A model generated the notes under the pieces. The model was not told where the DNA came from. It saw only the letters and a list, made by a program, of their open reading frames with translations, and did no database searches. A stretch of 64,000 nucleotides of DNA, taken from positions 21,263 to 85,262 of the forward strand of contig NZ_JAAATY010000039.1 of assembly GCF_013280595.1 (NCBI RefSeq), written 5' to 3'. The stretch is from Kibdelosporangium persicum (GTDB taxonomy: Bacteria; Actinomycetota; Actinomycetes; Mycobacteriales; Pseudonocardiaceae). The position numbers and the translations under genes were made by a program. Shown here piece after piece: positions 52,949-61,176 of the stretch (position 1 is its first letter; the number at the start of each line of letters is the position of its first letter).

Positions 52949-52977
52949 GTTGGGCTGGGCAGACCCCAGCCCAACCA
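52949..52977 (-). terminator. Strong hairpin between the lanthipeptide precursor and lanB
   Basis: GGTTGGGCTGGG (52949-52960) and CCCAGCCCAACC (52966-52977) form a perfect 12-bp stem with a 5-nt loop. It lies 12 nt after the precursor stop and 31 nt before the lanB start. No U-run follows, so it is more likely an mRNA-processing/attenuation stem that keeps precursor mRNA abundant than a full terminator. Confidence 0.65.
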
Positions 52978-52989
52978 GAAGCGGTCAAC

Positions 52990-53148
52990 TCAAGCGTTGC
53001 TGGTGCAGGACGACGCACACGTGGGATCGCACCCGTCGTCAGTGGCGCATGGTGCGGCTACCCCTGGGTCGACATCGGTGATGACGCGAAGGTCGAGATC
53101 GAACTCCGCGGCAACGTCCACGGTAGGTGCAGTGGTGGTTGCTGGCAT
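52990..53148 (-). CDS. lanA: FxLD family lanthipeptide precursor
   Basis: 52 aa from ATG 53148 with GGAGG 7 nt upstream. The leader carries the class motif F16-D17-L18-D19 in AAEFDLDLRV. The C-terminal core region (about residues 31-52) has four Cys (34, 40, 44, 48) and Thr/Ser at 36, 43, 46, 47, 49, 50, enough for several (methyl)lanthionine rings, and Asp residues (37, 38, 41) that the PCMT-like enzyme could methylate. Immediately followed by lanB, lanC and the methyltransferase. Confidence 0.9.
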   Translation of the reverse strand: MPATTTAPTVDVAAEFDLDLRVITDVDPGVAAPCATDDGCDPTCASSCTSNA

Positions 53149-53215
53149 GACGTTTCCTCCTAGATGATCAGATGGCGCTGGATTGCCTGACTCGCAACGG
53201 AAACAGCGGCATTCA

Positions 53216-53929
53216 CTAGCCGTACCACTGCGTGCCTGAAACGTCTCCTCCTTTCTGAGAGCGCGAACTTTCGCCGCGGGCGTCGAGGCCCGCAGGACTT
53301 GTGACAACCGGGGTGAACCAGTCGTTGTCCGGAGGCGCGCTGGAAGACGACGGCTGCGTCGGAACCGGATATTGATCATCAGCTCCGCATTGCTTCTGGG
53401 TGATGTCAGCCCAAACTGCGCGAGCGATCGGTGTATCGGGGCCAGGATCGCCGTCGATCTCAGGCCAGCAGGGCTCAGTGTGTCGTGGGCCGAGTTCGGC
53501 CAACGCCGATGTGCCTTGGTCAATCTCAGCCGTCGGCCCATCTGGAGCTGGGATGAGAGCGAGACAGGAGTAACACGGCATCCCGTTGGCCAAGCCAGGC
53601 AAGATCTCCAAGAGGTCGCCGCGAATCGATGCGCCGCACAACGCTGTGAGCACAGTGGCTTCGGTGACGGCGAAGCCCGGCGTCAGCAGGAACAGATGAG
53701 CCACCCTCTGGGACTCCGCCAGTCCGTTCAGGCGCCGGTACCGCCCACAGAACTCTGCCGGAGCCGGGGCATCCGGCGAGAGCATCCAGGAGAAGTTGCT
53801 GCCCGGGAACCGATGACGCAACTCGTTCGCCGCGTTGTGGGCGTGCTGAGCGCTCGGGGCGCCAAACCGCTCGTCGTTAGCGGAGACGACGAACAGGTCG
53901 TGCTGCGTGATGAGCTGGTCCTCGGCCAT
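53216..53929 (-). CDS. Hypothetical protein upstream of the lanthipeptide precursor
   Basis: 237 aa from ATG 53929 with GGGAG upstream; the frame is open to 53992. Not a recognised family. The N-terminal ~120 residues look folded (ITQHDLFVVSANDERFG, AHLFLLTPGFAVTEATVLTALCG), with Cys at several places (GRYRR before, MPCYSCLALIP after). The last ~80 residues are Pro/Ser-rich and probably disordered. It heads the lan operon on the same strand, 67 bp before the precursor. A partner, immunity or tailoring function is possible. Confidence 0.65.
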   Translation of the reverse strand: MAEDQLITQHDLFVVSANDERFGAPSAQHAHNAANELRHRFPGSNFSWMLSPDAPAPAEFCGRYRRLNGLAESQRVAHLFLLTPGFAVTEATVLTALCGASIRGDLLEILPGLANGMPCYSCLALIPAPDGPTAEIDQGTSALAELGPRHTEPCWPEIDGDPGPDTPIARAVWADITQKQCGADDQYPVPTQPSSSSAPPDNDWFTPVVTSPAGLDARGESSRSQKGGDVSGTQWYG

Positions 53930-54014
53930 CACGACTCCCTGGATGTGTGGGTGGGTCCTCCCTGGCAAGGCCTCAACTATCGGTAGCGTCACGCTAGACG
54001 GTGAGCAGAATCAT

Positions 54015-54080
54015 ATTGAGCACGCTACAACTGAGCGCGCTCAAAATGTAAGTGCTCCGATCGGATGAAGATCGGAGCAC
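54015..54080. promoter_or_regulatory. Direct repeat and hairpin between the lan operon and its divergent XRE regulator
   Basis: GAGCACGCT (54019-54027) and GAGCGCGCT (54033-54041) are near-identical direct repeats within TTGAGC ... GCTCAA flanks. Downstream, GTGCTCCGATC (54052-54062) pairs with GATCGGAGCAC (54070-54080) around a 7-nt loop. They sit in the 185-bp gap between the unknown lan-operon gene and the XRE gene and are good candidates for operator sequences. Confidence 0.5.
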
Positions 54081-54114
54081 CACTGACCGATGCTTGAGAC
54101 GAGAGGAGGTCGCA

Positions 54115-54978
54115 GTGGTGGCGTCGCAGAGCCCGACTGCGCTCAAGTGGTGGTTCGCCGTCGAGATGCGACGGATGCGCGATCGCAAGGGCCTCAGCCG
54201 CGAGGACGCCGCACGCGCGATCAAGGGCAGTACGCAGGGCATCGGGCACATCGAGTCGGGTCGCTCGTTGCCGAAACCGCTGGAGCTGGACAAGCTGCTG
54301 GAGCTGTACGGCCAGACCGAGCGGGCCGAGTTCTTCCACGACTTGCGCGACATGGCGAAGAAGGGCAAGGACTGGTGGATCAGCTTCGGCCCGTCGGTCC
54401 GCAGCTACTTCAATCTGTTCCTCGGTTTGGAGTCTTCGTCACCGCAGATTGAGGGCTGGGACGCGCTGGTGCCGCCAGGGTTGTTTCAGACCGCGGACTA
54501 TGCCGAGGGCGTGATCCGAGCTGGTTACGTCGATCTTCCTGGTACGGACATCCGGCCGTTGGTCGAGTTGCGCATGGCTCGTCAACACGAGGTTCTGGAG
54601 CGCGACCAGCCGGCGAGGGTCTGGAGAGTGATTGATGAGGCCGCTCTGCGGCGCATCGTCGGCAGTCGTGAGGTGACGAAGGCTCAGCTCGAGCACCTGG
54701 CAGCGCTCGCCGAGCGGCCGAACGTTGATGTGCAGATCGTTCCGCTGGACGCGGGCGCGCACACTGGTACCGAGGGCACCTTCACGCTGCTGTCTGCACC
54801 GCCGGAGCTGGAGAATTATCCCGGTTGCGTCTACGTGGAGACTCTCGTCAAGGGCTACTACTACGAGGAGTTGGAGGAGATCACCAGGTACCGCAACGCC
54901 CTGACCCGCTTGCGCGTGCAGGCCATTAAGCCCGAAGACTCCCCGGCGTTCATCCGTCAGATAGCAAAGGATCTGTGA
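54115..54978 (+). CDS. XRE family regulator with DUF5753-type ligand domain
   Basis: 287 aa from GTG 54115 (or 54118) behind GAGGAGG. N-terminal HTH: MRRMRDRKGLSREDAARAIKGS and IGHIESGRSLP; the C-terminal ~180 residues begin WDALVPPGLFQTADYAEGVIRAG and contain RMARQHEVLERDQPARVW and NVDVQIVPLDAG, the standard DUF5753 domain. Paired with the overlapping DUF397 gene. These pairs commonly regulate neighbouring secondary-metabolite genes; here the divergent lanthipeptide operon is the obvious target. Confidence 0.88.
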   Translation: MVASQSPTALKWWFAVEMRRMRDRKGLSREDAARAIKGSTQGIGHIESGRSLPKPLELDKLLELYGQTERAEFFHDLRDMAKKGKDWWISFGPSVRSYFNLFLGLESSSPQIEGWDALVPPGLFQTADYAEGVIRAGYVDLPGTDIRPLVELRMARQHEVLERDQPARVWRVIDEAALRRIVGSREVTKAQLEHLAALAERPNVDVQIVPLDAGAHTGTEGTFTLLSAPPELENYPGCVYVETLVKGYYYEELEEITRYRNALTRLRVQAIKPEDSPAFIRQIAKDL

Positions 54979-55208
54979 TCACCATGAGGTACGAGGACGC
55001 CATCACCGCCCTCGCCGCCGCGACCAACTGGCACAAAGCCACCTTCAGTCAGGGCGGGGAAAACGGATGCGTTGAGGTTGGTTCCGTGCCGGGCATCGTC
55101 GGTGTGCGCGACACCAAGCTCGGCGCCGCCAGTCCAATTCTTGCGTTTACGCCGGAGAAATGGGAAATATTCGCCGCTGGCCTCAGGAGTGATGACGTTC
55201 GTCTCTAG
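54975..55208 (+). CDS. DUF397 domain protein
   Basis: 77 aa, GTG start overlapping the XRE stop. NWHKATFSQGGENGCVEVGS, GVRDTK and ILAFTPEKWEIFAAGL match the short DUF397 family, the usual partner of XRE/DUF5753 regulators, thought to modulate them. It uses more A/T toward its 3' end. Confidence 0.85.
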   Translation: MITMRYEDAITALAAATNWHKATFSQGGENGCVEVGSVPGIVGVRDTKLGAASPILAFTPEKWEIFAAGLRSDDVRL

Positions 55209-55274
55209 CTTTCGGCTTTTATTTTAGTTATTTCGGACGTTATGTAGGGTTCGGAGGTTGTATTTTACAGGTCG

Positions 55275-57101
55275 TTAGGTTAGGTAATCGACGAGACCTG
55301 GGGCAATCTGGTGGAATTTCCGGTGAGTGAGGTGGACATAGACGGACTGGTTGGCGTTCTCGAAAGCTCGGATTGCCGCCATGTCGTCCTCGCCAAGGCG
55401 CCCATCGGTCACGAGATGTAGGTCCAATTGCTGGCGGATCGGTGCTATTGCGTCGAGAGCGGAAATCCAGGCCGCTATGGCTGTGCGGAGGTACGCGCTA
55501 CCTCGGGTGGGCTCTAGTTTGACACCTGAATCGGCGACGGCTTCTGGTGACAGCTCATCAAGAGGGTGCAGCTTCCGACTTTTTGAACCGAATGTTGTTA
55601 TGTAGAGTCGGTCACTGCATGTAATCCGGTCAGCCCATTCTGGTCTCTTGCTGGCTCGTACGAACCCCGTCATTGTCGTCAGTTCTTCGGACGCGGGGGT
55701 AGTGTGCATGCTTCCGCTGACATCTACTGAGACGATCGCGATGCGTTCACCGACCGATTCAATCCACATGTTGCGAAGCCATTTAAAGGTCGCATTCTCT
55801 GCGGGTGTCCCAGGCTTAAGCCCGTCAGCTAGGGCGACCTTGGTGGTGGCAATTTTCCGTGAGTGGAGTGTGTTGTGTTTAGTTACCGGGAAGTAAGATG
55901 CGCCGAGAATTCGTGCGGGCTCCCACTCCTGTAGTGCGAGAATGTCACTCTTCATGTCTTGTAGCTTATATTTGAAGCGTGCTTTTGCTTCGACCGTGAG
56001 CAATACCGGCTCGTTCTCGCTGCCTGGCTTAGTCGCGCAAATCGAATGGTCGGCCACGGTGACGAGTAGCTCCGGACGATCGCTCGCCCCTGTTACCAGG
56101 GACGCAGGTGGGACGGCCTCATGTTGGTAGTAACAACGCAACTCGCGACCGTTGACAAGCTGTGCTACCGCGACGGGTTCGGGGTTCTTGGAACCGGCCT
56201 TCAAATCCCACTCTGCTCCATTTAGTTTCGGCAACCAATGCTTGGATCCGTAGCTTCGGAGCACCAGTTGAAGGACCCACACTTCGAACAGCTGCCACCT
56301 CGCCTTCCAATAGGGCAAGTCAAAGAAACGACGGATCTCATTGGTCGAGATCGCCTGGAAGCAGGCGGCTAGATCTGGCAAACCTTGATCAAGGTATCTG
56401 GCCATACTAGGAACGGTGTATGAGCATCTGTCTCTCTCGATCGTTTCTCGCTGCAGCACTTCGTCGACCCACCTCGGAAAGCCGTCCAAGAACCGCGCGA
56501 GTTGGTCGTCCGAGAACCTGGATTCAACTGGTGAATCTGGCGTAGATGGCTGCGCTGTCGATGCAGTGCGCAGCAAGTGTTCGAGTCTGTGGAACGCCGA
56601 TGCGACATCGGGTCGACACGCTCTACACCGAATTTTCGCCACGGTCGCCTGATCGCCGGGGCGCAAGCACATCGGCGGCCAATGCATGTCGTGAAAGCCG
56701 AAAATCGGGCTGTTTTGTGGTAGCCGCGTCGGGTCGAACTGTGTTTGGACCACAGTCTCCACGACCGTCTGTTCGTACGCTTTGTAGCGGGCCGGATCCA
56801 GTCTGATCGTGTTCATCTCATCGTCAGTGAGGCGCACGGCAAGGTTGCCGGTTGCCTTCACACCTTCCAGCTCGCCCAGCCAGGTGTAGAGGTCCGAGAC
56901 CATCGCGGCCACTGGAAGAGCGATAGCCGTAAGTTCAGCAAGGACTTCACCGGGCGGCAAATCTTCTAGTGCTGCTACCAGGTCTTCGTCGTCGGCGAGC
57001 TCGAATCGGGCACGGAGTTCTGCCGCCAGATCTGCCTCAGCTGAACCCTCGCCAAGATGAAGAATGTTAAGGATGTCCTGCACAGACGCCGGCTCTGCCA
57101 T
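55275..57101 (-). CDS. VWA domain protein with PD-(D/E)XK-like nuclease core
   Basis: 608 aa from ATG 57101 behind AGGGAGAA. Residues ~20-300 are mostly helical, with a CxxC pair at C159/C162 (RCRACRPD). Residues ~340-395 have RPELLVTVADHS then LLTVEAKARF (E371, K373) and an Asp-Met-Lys helix, as in DUF2357/McrC-associated nucleases. Residues ~450-600 are a von Willebrand A domain with MIDAS D460-V-S-G-S464 and VTDGRLG. Alone on its strand in the cargo region and relatively A/T-rich. Possibly a single-gene defence effector; function unproven. Confidence 0.65.
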   Translation of the reverse strand: MAEPASVQDILNILHLGEGSAEADLAAELRARFELADDEDLVAALEDLPPGEVLAELTAIALPVAAMVSDLYTWLGELEGVKATGNLAVRLTDDEMNTIRLDPARYKAYEQTVVETVVQTQFDPTRLPQNSPIFGFHDMHWPPMCLRPGDQATVAKIRCRACRPDVASAFHRLEHLLRTASTAQPSTPDSPVESRFSDDQLARFLDGFPRWVDEVLQRETIERDRCSYTVPSMARYLDQGLPDLAACFQAISTNEIRRFFDLPYWKARWQLFEVWVLQLVLRSYGSKHWLPKLNGAEWDLKAGSKNPEPVAVAQLVNGRELRCYYQHEAVPPASLVTGASDRPELLVTVADHSICATKPGSENEPVLLTVEAKARFKYKLQDMKSDILALQEWEPARILGASYFPVTKHNTLHSRKIATTKVALADGLKPGTPAENATFKWLRNMWIESVGERIAIVSVDVSGSMHTTPASEELTTMTGFVRASKRPEWADRITCSDRLYITTFGSKSRKLHPLDELSPEAVADSGVKLEPTRGSAYLRTAIAAWISALDAIAPIRQQLDLHLVTDGRLGEDDMAAIRAFENANQSVYVHLTHRKFHQIAPGLVDYLT

Positions 57102-57291
57102 ACGCTGATTCTCCCTCAACAGCCACCTAGCTTTCGCAGGTATGGGGATGAGGCGCGTCTGCAGCTGATGCAGAGGTCGTTCCCGATGTTGTCGAGCGAT
57201 CCACTTCGGTACCGCCCTGGTACTTGGCCTGCGCGGCATCGCAGAAGGTCCGCAATCCGGACCCACCTTCCACCACACGCCGACACGCTAA

Positions 57292-58233
57292 TCACGCCGC
57301 ATCCTTCGTACGCAGTGCGTCACGGACTTCGCGAGCGGTATCGGTGCCGCACGCCAAGGCTTCGCGCAGTCGGGTCGCGGACGGGTTGGCGGGCAGTTGC
57401 TCAGTGGCGATCAACTGTTGCGCCCGCTCTACCAGTAGGGCGGTACGGGCGTTGGTGGTGCGGTCGGGCGGGATGCCCTCCTCGGCGGCGTTTTGGCTGT
57501 ACTCATGGGAAGTAGTGCCTACCGGTAGGGAGCCAAGTTGGAGGCTGGCGAAGGCGCTCCAGATGATCGGCAACACGGTGACAGCACCGATCGCGACGAG
57601 TGGGCCGATGGCGTGGGCGAGCAGTTGCATGGGATCGAACCTGTCGACCTGCCATGGCGTGTACGGCCAGATGTTGAGCGTGAGCGTCACGGCCAGGGCA
57701 CCGAACTCGACCGCAGTCAGATGCCGGTGCGTCAACACCAGACCGTGTGTCGCGAGATAGGCCTTGGCTGTCACTACTGCCAGCAGCACAGCGGAGATGA
57801 CTGGTTCAACGGCCCACGCGCCCCACCATGCCGCGTTGCGTTCGGTCATGGTGCGGGTGAGCGTGTAGTGCACGCCGGTGGTCGACCAACCGAGCGCGCC
57901 TATGAGAGCAGCCAGCGTGACGGCGGTCAGCACGAGCCGTACGCGGGCGGCCTGCCACGCCCGCGCTGCCGGATTCTGGGCGAGCGCATGCAACTGGACA
58001 GCTTCGGCAGCTCGTTTCCGTGAGCGCCGGACCCGCTTGGTGTCGACCAGAAGCGGCGCAGGATCTCCTTGAAGTGCAAGCAAAGCGTGCGCCTCGTCAA
58101 CCTCAGCACGGAGTTCTTGAACTCGCTTGCTGTCGCCGGATGCGGCGTGGCAGGCCACGTATTTCTCCACTTGTGCCACGGCGCGCTCCACATCGTCATC
58201 GCTAGGTTCTGGTGTCGGAGTAGTGACGGTCAT
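57292..58233 (-). CDS. Four-helix membrane protein of plasmid type
   Basis: 313 aa from ATG 58233 behind GGGGG. A charged cytoplasmic N-terminus (~105 residues) precedes four membrane segments (RLVLTAVTLAALIGALGW, VISAVLLAVVTAKAYLA, GALAVTLTLNIWPY, IGPLVAIGAVTVLPIIWSAF) and a ~90-residue soluble tail. Similar DUF2637/Spd-like proteins occur on actinomycete plasmids and integrative elements. A transfer/spread role is an inference. Overlaps the upstream HTH gene by 4 nt. Confidence 0.65.
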   Translation of the reverse strand: MTVTTPTPEPSDDDVERAVAQVEKYVACHAASGDSKRVQELRAEVDEAHALLALQGDPAPLLVDTKRVRRSRKRAAEAVQLHALAQNPAARAWQAARVRLVLTAVTLAALIGALGWSTTGVHYTLTRTMTERNAAWWGAWAVEPVISAVLLAVVTAKAYLATHGLVLTHRHLTAVEFGALAVTLTLNIWPYTPWQVDRFDPMQLLAHAIGPLVAIGAVTVLPIIWSAFASLQLGSLPVGTTSHEYSQNAAEEGIPPDRTTNARTALLVERAQQLIATEQLPANPSATRLREALACGTDTAREVRDALRTKDAA

Positions 58234-58856
58234 CGTGTGCCCCCAAGCCGTTGCGGAGCGCAGCGAGGGCATGGGGTTGAACGAGTGCGGTCGCGGTCGA
58301 TCCAGATGACACGAGCAGAGATCGGGTCGCCAGGGCGGGCGTCACAGTCTCCGCACTCCGATGACGCCGTCGAGCGCCCACCGAGCGCGCTCGACGCGGG
58401 ATGGTTTCCTGGACGGTTAAAGGACGGTTCGTGCGGCATGCTGACGCCCCCACCCGTCGCTGCTGACGCCCCGAGATGCTTCTGTTGACGCCCCCTGCTG
58501 GTCAGCGGGGCGTCATGTCGACGCTCCCCGTCTGAGCCTGTGGACAACCCGGCGGACAGCACCAGGTTGTAGACCTGCGGCCGCGAATTGGCTTCCGCGA
58601 TGTTGGCGTCGCGCACGCGGGTGTTGCCTGGACGGATCAAGCCCAACTCCTCCAGTGAGCGGAGCGAGCGTTGGACGGTTCGTCGGGACAGTCGGGTGTA
58701 GCGCATCATCCGGTCGACTGACGGGTATGCGTCCCGGCCGTCCGGGCCGGCGTGGTTGGCGAGCGCCAACAGAGTGATCGCCAGCGTCGAGGCGTCCTTG
58801 CGGTCGGTGGGGATGGGGGCGTGGTTGAGCGCCCAGTTGATCGCCTCGATGCTCAT
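58230..58856 (-). CDS. Helix-turn-helix protein (replication-initiator-like)
   Basis: 208 aa from ATG 58856. N-terminal winged helix: LAITLLALANHAGPDGRDAYP, MMRYTRLSRRTVQRSLRSLEEL and GLIRPG, as in phage/plasmid replication or regulatory proteins. The C-terminal ~110 residues are low-complexity and likely disordered (SSALGGRSTASSE). It overlaps the preceding small gene by 1 nt (TGATG) and the membrane-protein gene by 4 nt, a three-gene operon at the right end of the element. Confidence 0.68.
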   Translation of the reverse strand: MSIEAINWALNHAPIPTDRKDASTLAITLLALANHAGPDGRDAYPSVDRMMRYTRLSRRTVQRSLRSLEELGLIRPGNTRVRDANIAEANSRPQVYNLVLSAGLSTGSDGERRHDAPLTSRGRQQKHLGASAATGGGVSMPHEPSFNRPGNHPASSALGGRSTASSECGDCDARPGDPISARVIWIDRDRTRSTPCPRCAPQRLGGTR

Positions 58857-59152
58857 CAGACACCGTCCACGGCGCGGGCGCGGTAGAAGAGGCTGGCGAC
58901 GGTGCCAACTGTCGAGGTGTCCCAGTCGGCCAGCCATTCGATGATGCGCCGGTCGTACGCGCCCAACTCGACGCCGTCCAACGCCTCAAGGAGTGCGGCG
59001 ACACGGTCAGCGCGACGACGGGCGCGCCACTCGTCGCCTGTGAGCTCCTCGTTGAAGGGCTCGGGACTGTCCATATTGAACGGTGGACGGATGCGGCGAG
59101 GCGCCTGCTGGAGTGGCGCCATGAACGCTGCGCTTGGCGTGGTGTTGTTCAT
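58856..59152 (-). CDS. Small hypothetical protein at the right end of the element
   Basis: 98 aa from ATG 59152, with GAGGTCC upstream. After a flexible N-terminus, the sequence DEWRARRRADRVAALLEAL and YDRRIIEWLADWDTSTVGTVASLF suggests two or three helices. Unrecognised family. First gene of the three-gene right-end operon, ~150 bp from attR. Confidence 0.62.
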   Translation of the reverse strand: MNNTTPSAAFMAPLQQAPRRIRPPFNMDSPEPFNEELTGDEWRARRRADRVAALLEALDGVELGAYDRRIIEWLADWDTSTVGTVASLFYRARAVDGV

Positions 59153-59179
59153 TGGAAGGACCTCTGAGGCTCGGGTCCC

Positions 59180-59197
59180 GTCTCACACGCGTCTCAC
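59180..59197. other. Tandem GTCTCAC heptamers near attR
   Basis: GTCTCAC at 59180-59186 and 59191-59197, same sequence as the pair near attL. Spacing of one helical turn (11 bp) favours protein binding; proposed integrase or Xis arm sites. Confidence 0.4.
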
Positions 59198-59304
59198 AGA
59201 CTTGTTGGACGGGGCCGGATTGGAGGCCCCTTCCCTGGACTTTCTCCGGACTCGACCAGCCGCAAAGGGACTGAAGAGGACGTCTGCGGAAACCCCTTGT
59301 CCCG

Positions 59305-59352
59305 CTGGGGGTCAAGGGGTCGCAGGTTCAAATCCTGTCGTCCCGACGGTCG
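59305..59352 (+). other. attR of the tRNA-Pro element
   Basis: Exact 48-bp repeat of 35434-35481, containing only the 3' half of tRNA-Pro (anticodon loop to acceptor). The 5' side (AACCCCTTGTCCCG) does not complete a tRNA. It marks the right boundary of the element. Confidence 0.93.
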
Positions 59353-59356
59353 CAAC

Positions 59357-59399
59357 AAGCCCGCTGGCTTTGGGTAAACACCCAGGTCAGCGGGCTTTT
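59357..59399 (+). terminator. Rho-independent terminator, displaced from tRNA-Pro
   Basis: AAGCCCGCTG (59357-59366) pairs with CAGCGGGCTT (59388-59397), followed by TTTTC. It lies 4 bp after attR and was probably the original terminator of tRNA-Pro before the element separated them by ~23.9 kb. Confidence 0.75.
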
Positions 59400-59798
59400 C
59401 GTGCGCTGTTGTCGATCATACGATGACTGTCCCTTGTGGTCTGAATGAAGATCAACAAGGGTGTTTGGGAGAAAATTGGGAGACGATCTTGTTCGGTTTT
59501 GGCTGAACGGGGTTATGGGGTCGCGGTACGGGGCTGGTTCGGCGTGGGCGTTCGCGACGGCGGGCAATGGCCGTCAACCGTGGTCAGCGCTGAGCCGATG
59601 GGGTCGGTTGCCCGCGGTTGGTGTCGTTCTGACCCGTCTGGTGTCCGCTGACGGCCGGTGATGGTCGCTAGGGTGTGTGGGGTGCCGGTGGGGTGGGTTG
59701 GTGGCGCTGACGCGATCCGGAAGACGGCGTGTGTGGTCCGAAATGCAGATTCGCCACCTCCGGCGCAGGTGGCGAATGCTGTAAGGGCTCGGTCGGGG
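59400..59798. other. Non-coding interval between attR and the second integrase gene
   Basis: About 400 bp with only short, poorly supported ORFs. I see no RNA gene, repeat or conserved coding signal. The convergent 3' end of the second integrase closes it. Confidence 0.4.
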
Positions 59799-61024
59799 TC
59801 ATGCCGTGGCGCGCAGATCTGGCATGTCGGCGGTGGGCAGAGCGAGAAATGTGGTGGTGTCGTTGGTCTGGTGGTGGGTCGTGGTGAGGCTGGTTAGTGC
59901 GGTGGTCCAGCGGTGTTGCAGGGCGGTGATGAGGCGGGTTTCGATTTCGGGGGCGACGTGGGAGTAGATGTGCTGGATTTTGTCGGGGATGCGGTGGCCG
60001 AGTCGTCGGGCTTGGGCGACTTCGGGGATGCCGTCGGCGATCATCCAGGTTTTGTGGCTGTGGCGGAATCCGTGGAACACCAGGCCGGGCACGACCGGCT
60101 GGACGCGGATCTGAGCGCGGGGACGGTGGTGGTTGCCGTCGGCGGCGGGCCGCATGGCCCGGCGGGCGAAGTTGGACCGCCGCAGTAGTTCATGTTCGGC
60201 GGTCACGAACACGTGCGGGTGGTCGTGGCTGTCGAGGTGGCTGCGGAGCAGGTCTATCAGGAATGATGGCAGGGTGATGGTGCGGGCTGATTCGGCGGTT
60301 TTAGGTGGTCCGAGTTGCAGCCGGCCGTTTACCTCGTGCAGGGCGCCGATCTCGGGGTCGACGACGATGGTGCCGTCGTCGAGGTGGGTGTTGATGCGTT
60401 GCAGGCCGGTGAGCTCACCCCAGCGGGCGCCGGTCCACGCGGCGGTAATCATCAGCACCGCTGCCCAGTCGCCGACGAGGGCTGCGGCTTGGGCAGCAAC
60501 GGCCAGCGTTTGTTCGGGGGTGGCCCATGCTCGTTCGGTTTGTGGTTGGTGGCGGCGTTTGCCGCGGCGGCGGGGGCGGATGGGGTTGGCGGGCAGGAGT
60601 CGTTCGTCGGCGGCGTCGGCCAGCATCATCGACATGATTTTGGTGATCGTGGTGACGGTGGAGACGGCGTAGCCGTCGGCGCGCAGTTTCTTGGCCCAGG
60701 TGTGCACCGCGAGGCTGGAGATGGCGTCCAAGGGGGTGGTGCCCCAGCGGGGCAGGATGTGGTTGCGGGCCAGGCTGCGGTATTGGGCGGCGGTGGTGTC
60801 GGCGACGTCGAGGGCGTCGAACCAGGTGACCGACCACTCGGCCAGGGACAGTTTGCCGGCGTCGGGGTCGATGAAGGTGCCGCGGCGCTGGTCGGCCTCG
60901 ATGTTCTGGGCTGCGGCTTCGGCTGCGGTTTTGGAGGTGAAGCCGGTGATGGTGCCGAATCCGCCGCCTTCTTTCGGGTAGCGTACCCGCCAGGAGTTTT
61001 CCCGCGTTTCTCTACGAAGGCCAT
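59799..61024 (-). pseudogene. Second tyrosine integrase, apparent 1-nt frameshift near the 5' end
   Basis: The catalytic body is intact: ITAAWTGARWGELTGLQ (Arg), FHGFRHSHKTWMI (His/Arg), RLGHR (His) and IQHIYSHV (Tyr). The natural start is ATG 61024, with AAAGGAATT upstream, encoding MAFVEKRGK. That frame breaks at the A-run complementary to 60997-61000, while NSWRVRYPK continues in another frame. Adding one A would restore RGKNSWRVRY. An in-frame ATG exists at 61073 but lacks a ribosome site and has an unnatural N-terminus. Could also be a sequencing error in a homopolymer. Confidence 0.7.
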
Positions 61025-61176
61025 CGTCGAATTCCTTTCGTGCCGCTTGTGTGGTGCGTGGATTGACGGACATATGGACGCTCGGTGTCCGTCAATAGTC
61101 AAGCGGACAGTGCGAAGACTTTGCAGATCAAGTGAGTCGCTGCGGAATGCTTTTTCGTTGTGATTATTCGGCGGTG

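Noticed and set aside
57057-57760. Plus-strand ORFs opposite the membrane-protein and VWA genes
   Set aside because: Shadow frames with Arg/Ser/Pro bias; the minus-strand genes have membrane helices, MIDAS and ribosome sites.
60990-61010. Programmed -1 frameshift in the second integrase
   Set aside because: The CGC GGG AAA ACT context gives poor re-pairing after a -1 slip, and no stimulatory structure is apparent; a simple indel is more likely.
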